From NCBI GenBank assembly GCA_001599915.1, contig BCIG01000004.1:1-64000 (forward strand): 64,000 bases of DNA, in the 5' to 3' direction. How positions within the stretch are numbered: position 1 is the first letter of the stretch; the number at the start of each line of letters is the position of its first letter. The DNA is from Symbiotaphrina buchneri (taxonomy: Eukaryota; Ascomycota; Symbiotaphrinales; Symbiotaphrinaceae). Under the pieces are notes generated by a model. That model made no database searches, was not told the origin of the DNA, and saw only the letters and a program-made list of their open reading frames with translations. Made by a program: the position numbers and the translations under genes. Shown here in pieces: positions 36,224-47,784 of the stretch.

Positions 36224-38574
36224 TGTTGGTCGATTGCGTGGGGAAGGGCTGGGTGACAGAGGCGCTGGTGCCGAGCGCAAGCTCTCAGGAGATGATGGCA
36301 ATGGAACCTCGGCGACGGTGACGTCTTCCTCGTCGTCGAGTGGTGGTGAATGAGTGGAGGGATGAGGGAGGTTCTGTTGTTGAATGAGGTCGAGGAGTGA
36401 TGGGCAAGTCTTCAAACGAGGCCTGAGACCAAGCATGCACTGATTCTAAGCACAGATAGCGATTTGATGATAGCACACCAAACCTCTTCTGCTTCGATGA
36501 TGTGGTCGCCTTTACCAAACCATCATAGCTCCGAGTTTAAGCTCGTCTTTAGGCCTGGTATTCACAAGCGACAACCGACCAATCACCACACAAATATCCC
36601 CTCGCAGAATGGGTCCTCGGAATTCGATACAGCAAAGAGAGGGTGCCGCTCCTTTCAGGGTTTATGGAGGGACGATAAAGTCGACCAGGTCTTATCTGCC
36701 AGAAATGGCATCATGCTGCTGCGGAGTCTAGATCCATCTGTATCATCCTGGAGCGGTTATCTACGATATGCTCAAGTGACAATTTACCTATCATGTGCCA
36801 AAAGGTAGGTAAGTTTACAATACAACGTAAATAGCAGAGGTGACGTATGAGAGTCCATCTTCTGCGATACACAAAGTATATATTCCACATGCAGCATGAT
36901 CGATGGATTGAATGGCCGCGGAGCACAGGTGAAATCCAGTAAAATCTAGATATGGAGCATTCATGAAAGCCCATCTTAGTCTGCTGCCTGAGGTCGAAGC
37001 AGAACATATCGGGCTGGGCAGTGGGCAGCAGCGGGGTAAGAGAGCAGCCAACTTGGTTAATCAGCTTAAGACAGACAGCCATCATCCTAGCATCGGTCCT
37101 TACTAAAGGGACGGGCACATGTTCAAGCAGGCGCAGGGCCTGAGCAACGACAAAAGAAAGATGGTAATAAGGTAATCACGCATAAGGCTTTGATAAGGGA
37201 TGGCCTTGTGACCCCTCACGGTGCTTTGGCTTGGTGTCGGTGAAGGTTTACTGTTCGGCCCTTACCTGTAGACGGGAGTGTTCTTGCTTATCTGTCTTAA
37301 CTGGAGCGGTGTCGTGCCTTCGCCAGTCATCGCTACGCCTTTCTGCTAGCGGGCTTGATTTCGCTTGATCCGGTAAAGGAGCTCTGCCTTGCCTTGCCTG
37401 CTTCGACCGACAGCTCTTGGGCCGGCGACCTACATACCGGTACCCTATCCCTTCCCCTCCACTTCCAGACTCCACGATACTGGAGCACTCTCAGAGTACG
37501 GCTGCCAGGAACGGCCTAGATAACCAGTTTCCGCTCCGAAAGCCTCTTGCCGTACAATATCGTTCTTATACAAGCCTGTTCGACTAGGTGTTCCACCTCC
37601 ATCATCCACGGCGTCATCGGGGACTTCTAAGCGGCGGCTACTCCCGGTGCTGAAGACGTATGAAGACAGCCACGTATGATTCCGACGCAATAACTCCAGC
37701 ATTTGTGGCCGCCTTCACATCACAAACACCCAGAATCCGACATTATCCGCACCTCTGCTCAAAGAAACTTGCGAGTTTGGAATGTAAGAGCAGGCCCGCT
37801 CAGGTCTGTACCAGATGAGAGCCAGAGGTTTGAAAGCGGCTCATATTGCTACTCGCAAGAAGCTTCTCTTTCAGAAAGATCTCACCGCACGGTTCGGCCT
37901 AGACGGTTCGTTGCCTCACACGGCTCCTCGGGCTCCAGCCGGCTTCATCTTCCCGACCATAGGCGTATGAGGCAATCACCATCAAAAGAGCACTGTGGAT
38001 TCCCAACGTCATTTTCCGTGGCAGAGGGCTCATCCAGCAGCCCTACTCAAAAAGAACTGTTCTCTTGAATTGTGCCGCGAAGGAAGATAGCCTCGGCTTG
38101 CGGACCGGCACAAGGGGCGGGATACTCGCACCTTGCCACACTTTAGGGGCCTGTCTTCGCTCCAATAACCCTTGAAGGGATACCTCTGAAGCTTTCAGGG
38201 GTTATCCCATACTTTTCGTCCTGGCAGACGAACTTTCACCAGATCCACCGACCCCAATCACCTCCGACCACCCAACCGTCTCGAATACCCACGTGCATCC
38301 TACCTTCCCCACCATCTCAGCCCCCGTATATACCAATCAGACTCTTGCTCGATCGCCGACGCTCACAACACAAACCGCACCTGCAAGGACAATTGAACAC
38401 ACAGCAAGCAATACCCCATCTCGTCGGCGCCGCCGAAGCCCGTCTCCTCCCGAAACAGGCGAACAAGATCCTCATACAGGGGCAGAGAGCTATCCGGACC
38501 ACTCATTGACAGTATCGGCAGGAGATCAGTCATCTCGGCCTCAACAGAAGCGCAGGCGCTTATCTTCCTCGAAC
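36224..38574. other. Long divergent region VMA1 / GID7
   Basis: A 2.35-kb region. The VMA1-proximal part (36230-36560) is Ser/Pro-codon-like but lies upstream of the mapped VMA1 start. From about 37700 to 38300 a plus-strand frame from a non-ATG start overlaps a 51-codon ATG frame (37815-37970). From 38293 to 38574 the GID7 frame stays open without an ATG, so it may be leader or an upstream coding exon. No RNA gene or repeat was recognised. Confidence 0.5.
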
Positions 38575-40653
38575 ATGCGGCTCAATACTCAGACATCGAA
38601 GCCCGCTAGTCCTTCAGGGGCTTTCTCCAACGGATCAGCAGTGTCTTCTGGGAAGGCAGCGTTATCAAGTACTGCTAATGGACACTCGTCCCCCTATCAT
38701 ATAAGCAATGGCACGTCTTCATCTTATACCAATGGCCATACTCCACAAAATACATACTTTGGCCACGACCGGGAGGAAGTGACTCGAATATTGATACAGA
38801 GTCTAACCGATCTTGGGTACCATAGAGCGGCAAGTGCCCTCAGCCGTGAGAGCGGATTTGATTTAGAGAGCCCGTCAGTTGCAGCATTCCGAAATGCTGT
38901 TCTTCAGGGAGAGTGGGCAGAGGCGGAAAGTTTACTTTTTGGAGGAGTGGGAGACGAGCAATACGCTGGCTTGACCCTTGCCGAAGGAGCCGATAAGAAC
39001 GAGATGCTATTCTCGTTGCGGCAGCAGAAATTCCTGGAACTGTTAGAAGAACGGGATCTAGGAAGTGCTTTGATGGTGCTGAGACAGGAGTTGACCCCTT
39101 TAAATCAAGACATTAGCAGACTGCATGCTCTTTCAAGGTATCAAATCATTTCTCTCATATCTCGTTATGTTATGTCATATGCCTCAATGATCTTTGAACT
39201 GACATTAATATCAGTCTAATGATGTGCCCTTCGGCGGAGGACGTAAAAGCCCAAGCGGACTGGGATGGCTCATCCGGTACATCAAGACAGAACTTGCTCA
39301 GTGATTTGTCACGTATGTCCCGTTATATTTTCTTGTTCCTAAATCACTTTGCTCTAATATTTTGAGCGTAGGTTCCATATCTCCATCAGTGATGCTTCCA
39401 GAACACCGTCTGGCGGTGCTCCTCGATCAAGTCAAACACAATCAGATCTCGAATTGCTTGTATCACAACACGGCAAGCTCACCCTCCCTGTACTCGGACC
39501 ATATGTGTGATAGGAGCCAATTCCCTTTACGTGTGGCTTTCGAATTAGACCACCACTCCGATGAAGTGTGGTTTCTTGAGTTTTCCCACGATGGCACAAA
39601 GCTAGCCACAACAAGCAGGGATAAGACCGTCGTTATATATGATACTGAGACTTTCGATGTCCTTCAAGTATTAAGTAATCATGGTGGTGCCGTTGCCTAT
39701 GTGGCATGGAGTCCCGACGATACGAACTTGATTAGTTGCTCTCATGATAGGAAAGCTCGATTATGGAATGTGGAAGTGAGTTTTTTGCGACCTTCACAGA
39801 GGCAGGAGACTGACTCCTACTAGACAGGGGAATGTTTGCATGTACTGGACAAGACATTCGTGGAGCCAGTCACAACTGCCGCGTGGGCCCCTGATGGCAA
39901 GACATTTATAACTGGATCGCTCGACAGACAGATCCCACTATGCATCTGGGATTTACAAGGCCATAGAATACATAATTTTGCGGGGAATTATCGGGTTCAA
40001 GATTGCGCCGTCTCGCCGGATGGGAGAAGGCTCATCAGCATTTCCACAGAGAAACGGATATATGTTTACAATTTGTTGACCCACGAAGAAGAATACAACA
40101 TTCCTCTCAAGGTTGAGTTGACATGTCTAAACATCAGCCGGGACTCCCGCCACATGCTTGTCAACATGTCAGATCACGAGATTCAGCTCCTGGATATTGA
40201 GACTGCGCAGGTAGTACGCAGGTTTCTGGGCCAGAAGCAAGGCTCATTCGTCATCCGAAGTGGGTTCGGCGGTGCGGCTGAGAATTTCGTTATAAGCGGC
40301 AGTGAAGGTATATCGACAAGTCTTTGTACCGGGTCTCATGCTGACAAGTCAGCAGATTCTCGCGTTTACATCTGGCACAAGGAGAATGGCACCTTAGTGG
40401 AGACTCTCGAGGGCCATGAGTCAGGATGTGTAAACGCGGTCGCATGGAACCCGAGAGATCCTTCCATGTTTGCATCGGCCGGTGACGACCGAAAGGTGTT
40501 GATGTGAGCTTTTCCCCAGTCTCTACTTCTCGGCTTATGAACCATACTAACGATCTCTCCAACAGTTGGGGCAAGGCACAGCCATCTACAAGCAAATGGC
40601 GGGACGGACATAATGGCTTCGGACGGGAATCGCGGAGGTCGGTCGACTCATAG
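38575..40653 (+). CDS. GID7: GID/CTLH ubiquitin ligase subunit Gid7 (WDR26 type)
   Basis: WD40 subunit of the GID/CTLH E3 ligase that degrades gluconeogenic enzymes after glucose return; Gid7 helps assemble the chelator form. Six exons join in frame: 38575-39137, 39215-39312, 39372-39775, 39824-40307, 40356-40503, 40566-40653, giving 594 residues. After a Ser-rich leader comes a LisH-like segment (REEVTRILIQSLTDLGYHRA), a CTLH region (AVLQGEWAEAESLLFGG), and then about seven WD40 blades (for example HSDEVWFLEFSHDGTKLATT, KARLWNVE, DSRVYIWH). The ATG at 38575 is the first in frame, but the frame is open and basic/NLS-like back to 38293, so a start in an upstream exon is possible. The 48-nt intron 40308-40355 has no stop in frame. 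Convergent with the KEN-box gene. Confidence 0.93.
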
Positions 40654-42071
40654 TTATTGCATCTACCCACTCAACATGGTGTATTGGAGTAAACGGTATT
40701 CATGGAGCACCAAAGGTTCCACTCTGAGCACTCTTTTTGCCTGAGCAATGGGCGGCGCTTCGGGGCGCCCTGATGTAGTCTTGTCTTGTCTTGTTTTTGA
40801 CACTGACGGCCAATCTGCTGCGGAGTTCTTCATGGGAACGATCAATCTAGACTGCTGGTTTGCCCTTTTCTTGCGTTTCTCAGACTGGGCTGGCATGGGT
40901 GTTTATCCTCTTCTTCGCCCTCTGGTGCGGGCTCGTCTAGTCGGATCGGATATTGGTATACTAGGGTAGGATAGGAGGAGGATCAACGGGGCATTCTCAC
41001 TCTGCGTTCTCTCACCTGCTGAACGAACGGACGGACTACTGATAAATATCCGATGGGAGGAATCCTTGCATCCGTGGCTCCGCTTTGTATCTTATCTTAG
41101 GCATAACATACACATTAGGGCGAACGAACGAAGGAGCGAATTGGATATCCATCATACATTCATCTTTACCAAAGATAACACTGGACTCGGTTGTAGAAAT
41201 GTGTTCGGGGTTCTGGTCTACTCTGCTTTTAACGCGGGTTCGAATAGATGTAAATTCTGTTCTTCGAGATCGCGAAAGAAAGTAGGAGGATTATCAGTAC
41301 TCTGGGCGAGCCCCTGCCCCTGCCCCTGACCTACCTACCTACCGCAGTTCAGGTCCCCCCCCCTTCCCGCCCTGAACGTGACCGCACAATAAATCTTCAG
41401 TCCGGAGCGATACAGGCGCTATAAAAAGGCAATGCACGTTCATTTCATGCATAATATTAGTAACAACCTTTCCGAAAGTGCTAGACCGGCCACGATGTTC
41501 GCTTTGTAGTCCATGGGACAGACACCAGGCCCCTTCCCTGACTCGTCTACCAGTACTCCATCCTGCTGACGACTTGATGATTACCAAGGCAAGTGGGGGA
41601 CAGGATCCGGACGACGGCGAGATGGCGGCTGGCATCATGGACATCACGAACACTGCCTCAGCCTGTGTATACGCGGCGAGGGGGATACCGGTACACGTAC
41701 AGATCTTGTCTGACCATGGCACCTACATCTTTCCTGGCCTACCTGTCACTTTGAAGACAGTGTCTCGGGGAGGGAATCTCAATGCACGTGATGTTCTTCA
41801 TACAGCATACGGCGCTCAGTCTAGCTTTGCACTGCAGGTAAAGGTGGTAAAGGTAAGGTAGATAGATAAGGATACTAAGCTGCACCGACAAGAGCCTCCC
41901 TATCCAATATAGCGCCGTGCAAGCAGAAAGCGGCACTCAGTGTGCCTACCAAATCAATAAACTCCCTGAACACGTCCATAGGAAAACACACAGAAGCTCT
42001 TGATGCTCAGCCATTTATCTACACAACTCTCATGACAATGCTATCGCCTCCAGCTCCTTCTCCTGTTTTCT
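40654..42071. other. Convergent region GID7 / KEN-box gene
   Basis: A 1.4-kb region. Contains simple-sequence stretches around 41319-41362 (three GCCCCT units, three CTAC units, a run of nine C). A 127-codon plus-strand frame (41478-41861) has no recognisable features and is probably chance. No RNA gene was recognised. Confidence 0.5.
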
Positions 42072-43239
42072 TTAATCATATAGGGTTGGGAGTCCTTGAT
42101 TCTCCTCATCCTCTACAGACTCGACTTCAGTGGAGAGACTAGACTTTTGCGGTTCGGCGGGGATGATGACATGGGATTCTTCTGTCAAGCCCTCGTCATA
42201 AAAGTCGGCCGCCTTGAGGTCACCCAGCGGCTTTCGGATAGTCTGCATGGCGTCTTGCTTGATACCGCGCCTAGGCTGCCGTATCTGCACGGATGCAGGA
42301 GCAGGCTCGGGCAAAGATTGAAGGTGGTCCGCAGGTGGGATGTTTTCCTTTTCTCGAGCGTCTTTGGCAGCACGACGGGTCTCTTCGTCTGAGATGTCTA
42401 GGGTGCAAGCTGAATGTTCCATGAGGTTTGTCGCTTCCTCCTCGGGCGTGTCTTCATGGATGTCAAAAAACCATGTCTCTTTCATCGGCTGCTCTTCCAG
42501 AGTCGCTACACGCACTCCAGGGAGAGATTCCGATGAGCTGCTGCCGATGCTGTTGCTCGGCGAGTAGCCGGAGATGGTACCGCTAAGAGCTGCGTCGATT
42601 GAGAATGGAAGGGATGAGCTCGCCGATGAAGCCCCAAATGAGGGAGGATCGATCCGTGTGAATGGGGAGCTTGTACGTCGACGAGAGAGGATGCCAATCC
42701 TCCTACCCTTAGGAGAGCGTCCCGCAGCTGGTGTACTTGCCGAAGAATTGCCAGAGGAGGTTTGGCCGGTAGCTTTACGCTTCAGGATAGGTGACCGAGG
42801 GGTGTCGAGGCGCACGCGGGGAGTTGGTCGAATGGGAGACGACTTTGATAGTGGCTGAACCGGGGTAACATCGCGAAGAATGGACTGAGGCTTCTTGATG
42901 ACATCTCCAGAACCACTTTTTGCACGCTTCGTAGGAGAGCCGAAGACGGAAGGGTCGACGTTCTCGGTATCTGCCTCCTCGAAGATGGTAGGAGGAGAAT
43001 AACGGCGCTTGATGGGAGAGGAAAGAGATGTAGGTAGAGCTAGCGAGAACGTAAGAGAGTGATCCCAATGGCATTTTTTCAATTGCAGGCACAACATTGC
43101 ACCAACACGTTTGACAAGGAACTTCATTAAGCATACCATTCTGCCTATTCTTCAAGTTAGACAGGCTTCGCACACGCGAGCCATCAAGGACAGCAAAGGG
43201 CTGTCTCGCCGGAGACGCCAGAGGAGCCAATGCCGCCAT
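42072..43239 (-). CDS. Unknown conserved-looking protein with KEN box and many proline-directed sites
   Basis: Two exons join in frame: 43239-43137 and 43039-42072, giving 356 residues. The ATG at 43239 opens MAALAPLASPARQPFAVLDG. The protein looks disordered, with full CDK-type sites SPIKR, SPTKR and TPRVR, further SP sites such as SPKGRR and SPILKRK, an ENVDP motif near residue 60, and a KEN box (REKENIPP, bases 42333-42350) near residue 270 after a conserved-looking acidic block (WFFDIHEDTPEEEATNLMEHS). An RxxL (RKPLGDL) lies further on. The KEN box is a known APC/C-Cdh1 degron. I do not recognise the family; a cell-cycle-regulated substrate is inference. Two ACGCGT words lie upstream. Confidence 0.75.
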
Positions 43240-44525
43240 GTCGGTTGTTCCTGTAGTGTCTGAACGTCGAGTATCCTGATCAATTGGCCTGCAATTCGAA
43301 CAAAGTTGTTACAATGTCCCAGCTCTTCGGATAGCGGACAATAACACCAAGTCAACAATGGCAGCGTTGTACAGCAAGCACAAATATCCCGGACGAACGA
43401 GTGAAGACCAAGGATATTGGGAAGCAGGAGACTCGGTGCAAGAAGTGAATAAGGTGAGAAGAGGAAGAAAGGAAGAAGATGAGGTGGGAGGCAACGAGGT
43501 GATATTGCACTGCCGTTCCGTGTCTTAGCCCGGCGCCAACGACGTGATGTGGGAGCGCGCAGGTAGTGCAGGTACGAGTTCGGGGGTTCACACGACCGAA
43601 GGGGACCTGAAAGGAACCTCGAGCAAGGTAAGAAAGGCGAGCAAGGCAGAGTCTGGACTACTGCAACTAATTGGGACGCGTCGAGGGCGTGTGGTCGTGG
43701 CGGAAGGATCCAATTGACGGCCAGGACGCGGCTCGGCGGGAATAATACGGTAGGTCGTTGGTTGTAGGTCGAGAGACGGGGTGCGCGCGACGGGCAGGTC
43801 TAGCGTGACGTGTGTGTGCGAGCCTGCTTCCTTCTCCTTCAACTTTAAGCAACTGTTCCCGGATCTGCGACGGGCCGACGGTGAGAGGAAACGAGACTAT
43901 CCTTAGGGACGAGTTAGGAGCCACTTGGGCAATGCAAGGAGGATGGATCAATTGCGGCCAATCGGCAATCCAGGGGGGGAAGCAGATGGAGAATTGGAGA
44001 TGCTTGTCCCATCGGGTGTTGCTTCCTCCATTCGGCTAGATCCAAGCAAACCAGACGCGAGAGAAAGTCGAACCATGCGACGCGTTCTACAGCACCTCGT
44101 ACAAGGAAACTGGACGGTGAGAGCAGAGCAGTCAGTCACCTGCAACAACAATCCCTGTATATGTGTGATGCGATGCATCTCTGCTTCAAAAATGATTAGC
44201 TCTGCATATGAAGAAATCCATTAACAGCCAATACTTGATAGCTGACCTGTTCCAGCTGACCACCACTGCAGCGCTCATCTGACATCTGTTGCTCTTGTCG
44301 CCCCGCTCGCGTTTTGCCGAAATGGCCCAAGCCGAGCCGATGGCGCTCCACCCAAACGTCACGGCACCCGAGAACTTTGAAGGTCGTTTCACTCGCTGCA
44401 AGACCAGGGGGATTGATCACCATCCATTGACCTCCAGTCAGCATTTGCACGCAGCGATCACTGCAGGAATCCCTCCATGTATCTCTGTATAGCTGATTGA
44501 GTCCTGTTTCCTGCCCGCCCCCATC
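43240..44525. other. Divergent region KEN-box gene / ribokinase
   Basis: A 1.29-kb region with ACGCGT at 43676-43681 and 44080-44085. Open frames on both strands are short or begin at non-ATG codons; none has a family look. Confidence 0.5.
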
Positions 44526-45506
44526 ATGTCTTCTCCCACCACCCCCACCATCACCATCATCGGCTCCTTAAACACCGATCTCATAACGCGCACATCCCGG
44601 ATCCCTCGCGCGGGCGAGACTCTGACCTCCCACGGTTTCAGCACCGGGTCCGGGGGCAAGGGTGCCAACCAAGCCGTCGCATGTGCGCGGCTTTCGCGCT
44701 CTAAAGAGGCTGCGACGACCTCCAGTGAAATCCATGTTCGCATGGTCGGCGCCGTCGGCGACGATATCTTCGGCAAGGATCTACTAGCGGGCCTCGAACG
44801 GGATGGCATCGACGTGAGCGATGTGCGCGTGAGAAAGGATGCCTCGTCGGGCGTGGCGTGCATCATTGTCGAAGAGGCGACGGGCGAGAACAGGATCTTG
44901 ATGAGCCCTAATGCCAACTACAGCCTCAAGCCGTCGGATTTTACTAGCTTGCCCACTCCGTTGTCGACCTTGCTGGTCATGCAATTGGAGATTCCCCTTG
45001 AGACGGTGTTAAAAATCCTCGAAACCGCGCACAAACAAAACGTGCCGGTGCTTCTGAATCCAGCTCCGGCGGTGGAATTACCTGCCTCGGCGTACCCACG
45101 CATCTCATACTTGGTGGTCAACGAAACAGAAGCGGCGATTCTGAGTGGAAAAGATGAGAGCTATATCAACGAACATGCAAACCTCCCTGCCGTAGCAAAA
45201 TCCTTTCTGGATCGCGGCGTGAAGACTGTGGTTATCACCCTGGGGGCAAAGGGAGCTTATTATGCTACGGCACAAGGAGCACAAGGCTTGGTGCAGGGTG
45301 TGAAAGCGAAAGCCGTCGACACCACCAGTGCTGGTGACTGTTGGATTGGCGCATACGCTGTCGAGATTGCGAGACACCGAGGGAAGGACACATTCCCGAT
45401 AGAAAAAGCAATCAGCTGGGCGAATGCTGCCGCTGCAAAGAGCGTGGAGAGGAGAGGTGCACAAAGTTCGATACCATGGCTAGACGAAGTGCCACAACGT
45501 GAATAG
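44526..45506 (+). CDS. RBK1: Ribokinase
   Basis: PfkB-family kinase that phosphorylates D-ribose to ribose 5-phosphate, feeding the pentose phosphate pathway and nucleotide synthesis. Single exon, 326 residues. It opens with the ribokinase start ITIIGSLNTDLI, then the substrate-binding block GSGGKGANQAVACAR (about residue 40) and the ATP/anion-hole signature DTTSAGDCWIGAY (about residue 263), whose Asp is the expected catalytic base. The usual G/A before AGD is Ser here, and the usual Phe after AGD-x is Trp. ATG at 44526 is the first in frame. Convergent and tight with the NTF2-like gene: 165 bp between stops. Confidence 0.94.
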   Translation: MSSPTTPTITIIGSLNTDLITRTSRIPRAGETLTSHGFSTGSGGKGANQAVACARLSRSKEAATTSSEIHVRMVGAVGDDIFGKDLLAGLERDGIDVSDVRVRKDASSGVACIIVEEATGENRILMSPNANYSLKPSDFTSLPTPLSTLLVMQLEIPLETVLKILETAHKQNVPVLLNPAPAVELPASAYPRISYLVVNETEAAILSGKDESYINEHANLPAVAKSFLDRGVKTVVITLGAKGAYYATAQGAQGLVQGVKAKAVDTTSAGDCWIGAYAVEIARHRGKDTFPIEKAISWANAAAAKSVERRGAQSSIPWLDEVPQRE

Positions 45507-45671
45507 ATATATTAATACGAGAAAAAAGACAACCTTTGAATGCTAGATATGCATACCGAGTCTGCCACAAACTAGCTGCAAGCTATCTGGATATACATTG
45601 CTCATAAGCCGTTATTTCATGGCACCACCCTTGAAGCAGGTCACCGGCCACAGCTCCATGATACATACATC

Positions 45672-46361
45672 CTACAAACTCTTGGGCGGCCTCGTGATGC
45701 CCGTCAAATAATCACCGTTCAGCGTCTTCATTATCTTCCCCAGCCCCTCATGGCTATAGTCCTTCTTGTTCCACATGTCTTTATGGTACTTGACCTTCTC
45801 ATGCTCGTCCAGTGTCAGACTCACGAGGCTATTCACAGGCTTGCTGAAATGGAGCAGTCGCGGCGTGTATTCCTGCTGGAGCTTGAAGACTATCTCGTGG
45901 GGCTCATTGCGCACCACTTCCCTCGCGAGCGTCTTCGAAGAGGCGAAGATCTTTGGAATGCCTAGCAGAGAGAGCGAAAGACAGGTAAGCATGTGTTATC
46001 AATGCATGTCCCCTTGATCGAAACGGCACGAAAGAGTAGCGCGGGACGTGAACGACATACCATACCACTGCCCAGCAATCTTATACCGCGTATCACAATA
46101 GCTCCAGGGATCGTCGTAGATAGCCTTCTCGTCGTACACCTGCATGTCCTCCTCCGACGCACTGCCGCTATACAGCGCGCATATCGAGTCCACAATCTTC
46201 TGCCGTGACGGGGACAGCGGGAGAGATTTCTCGGGGTGCGGCGTGTAGTCGACGTCGGAGGTGTTGTTCGATGGGTCTTTGGCTGCTGCTGCTGCGGGGG
46301 CTAGCGTGTGCGGGTCCGGGTGTGGCTCGTATTGCTCATGGAGGGCTTGGGTGGTGGACAT
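45672..46361 (-). CDS. NTF2-like/SnoaL-fold hypothetical protein
   Basis: Two exons join in frame: 46361-46061 and 45961-45672, giving 196 residues. The intron has donor GTATGT and acceptor CTAG. The first 60 residues are Ala/Pro/Ser-rich and probably disordered. The rest starts with a helix (RQKIVDSICALYSG) followed by EDMQVYDEKAIYDDPWSYCDT and a strand-rich half ending GITRPPKSL, the order seen in NTF2-like domains (helix, DP-x-Y/W, then sheets). The family assignment is by pattern only. No catalytic site can be assigned. Function unknown. Confidence 0.75.
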
Positions 46362-47784
46362 TTCGAAAATTTATAATAGGAGCAAGGGTGAAGGAGAAGC
46401 TGCTGGAGCGGTGGAATATTAATAGCATGGTGGAGAGTGGGATTTATCGAGCCTTTGTTTTTTGAAATATAGCTTGATGAAGACGTCATGGATTCTGGGG
46501 CAGCTCTGAAGGCTTGGGATGGTTTGGGCCAAGGGTCCGGCCCGGATCGGCGCTAGGATCTGGTCGGGCGTGCCTAGCCGAAATCTGAGCGAGATCTGGC
46601 AAAGCCCCTTTTCCAATTCAGGGGTTTCATTCTGGCTGGATACGGCAAGGACGACGGAGGCTTTCCCAGCTCTCCATTTCGTACCCCTAAGTGCAGAATC
46701 CGAATGCCACCACCGTTAAATATTGTCTAACCTGCTGTGGGCTGATGTAGAAAAGAGATTTCAATAAATGTAAAGTGAGTGTCCTTTTGATCTTGGTAAT
46801 CTACGTGATCCTCGACGCTACCGCTGGACAGCACGTTATATGGTTTGTTTATTCAATGTTGCTCGTCTTGCTGGGCCCCACGATACCTTATGTCGAGAAT
46901 CTGAACTTGCCCTCCATGTGCATATAGCTCAATTGAAGACCAAAAAAGAAAATATTAATCATAATTCCTAAAAGCAAACAAAGGTCACGGAAGCAAAAAG
47001 TTCAGGGCCGTGACTGCAAAGCAGCCAGGGCACCCTATGAAAATTCCCCTTCCGAAGAAAGGTGGTTTTACCAGGACTCGAACACAGGTGTGTTGATCAG
47101 GTGAATGGTGTACGCACGACAAGCTAAGCCTCCCTTTCCCAAATTCCCAATCGGGTAATTTGGCATCATGGGGAGAACCGTGTTACTCGCTTCGACCATC
47201 CATCTGATTTCCGTTGAGAAGGGAAGCCTTATTGCAATATATATGCTTCTTCAATTGGCAGCTGCTCCCCCCCAATGGAGCAGCTTGGGCTCAGTCTGGC
47301 CTGATACCTAAGATAGCCTTGGGTACTTACATTGCTGGTCCACATTTCCACGAGCTCAATCATTCTATCTCGTAGAGTTCCCAATGTGTACGTCGCCATA
47401 CCCACTCTTATCCTACCGGTAATGTGACATAGGCAGGTATTGTGCCTGACCATCGCTATGGTCTTCTATGTTTCACTAAGGGCTCATGCAAAGGAACTGG
47501 CCAACGGACCATACACTCCACTGGGCTCCATCGACCATACATGTCATGTATGCATGTTGAAGTACGCGTGAGCGCACCGGCATGACTCGTATCATGGGAA
47601 GCTCAAACGCTCCGTGATGTCGTGACTCACGGCATGCTTCTTCTTTGTGAACATAAAAGCTCCGCGAACCTCGAGGCGATCTATCTCCCACATCCTCAAA
47701 ACACCAATTCCAGCTCCCCAAGAGACTAACACAGATCACGATCAAAAACAACATTTTTAAAACACAACCGCCTACCGAATCAAA
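46362..47784. other. Divergent region NTF2-like gene / orphan 139-residue gene
   Basis: A 1.42-kb region. Contains a tRNA-like relic (47063-47134), an AT-rich tract (46740-46980) and promoter sequence for the plus-strand orphan. Short open frames have no family look. Confidence 0.55.
47063..47134 (-). pseudogene. tRNA-like relic
   Basis: On the minus strand a 72-nt stretch carries the B-box word GTTCGAGTCC and ends TAAAACCA, and a weak A-box-like TTAGCTTGTCG sits at the right distance near the 5' side. The acceptor stem does not pair (5' GGGAGGC against 3' TAAAACC) and the T-stem is mismatched, so this is at best a decayed tRNA or tRNA-derived fragment. Amino-acid identity cannot be assigned. 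Confidence 0.3.

Noticed and set aside
36050-36436. 128-codon minus-strand frame ahead of VMA1
   Set aside because: Overlaps VMA1 exons 1-3 in another frame and continues into the promoter; the mapped small exons explain the region.
37703-38068. 121-codon plus-strand frame
   Set aside because: No in-frame ATG at its start and no family likeness; overlaps the shorter ATG frame reported as a finding.
41319-41362. GCCCCT and CTAC tandem units with a C run
   Set aside because: Very short simple sequence; nothing suggests a function.
41478-41861. 127-codon plus-strand frame in the GID7 3' region
   Set aside because: Low-complexity-free but no family likeness, in convergent 3' flank; likely chance.
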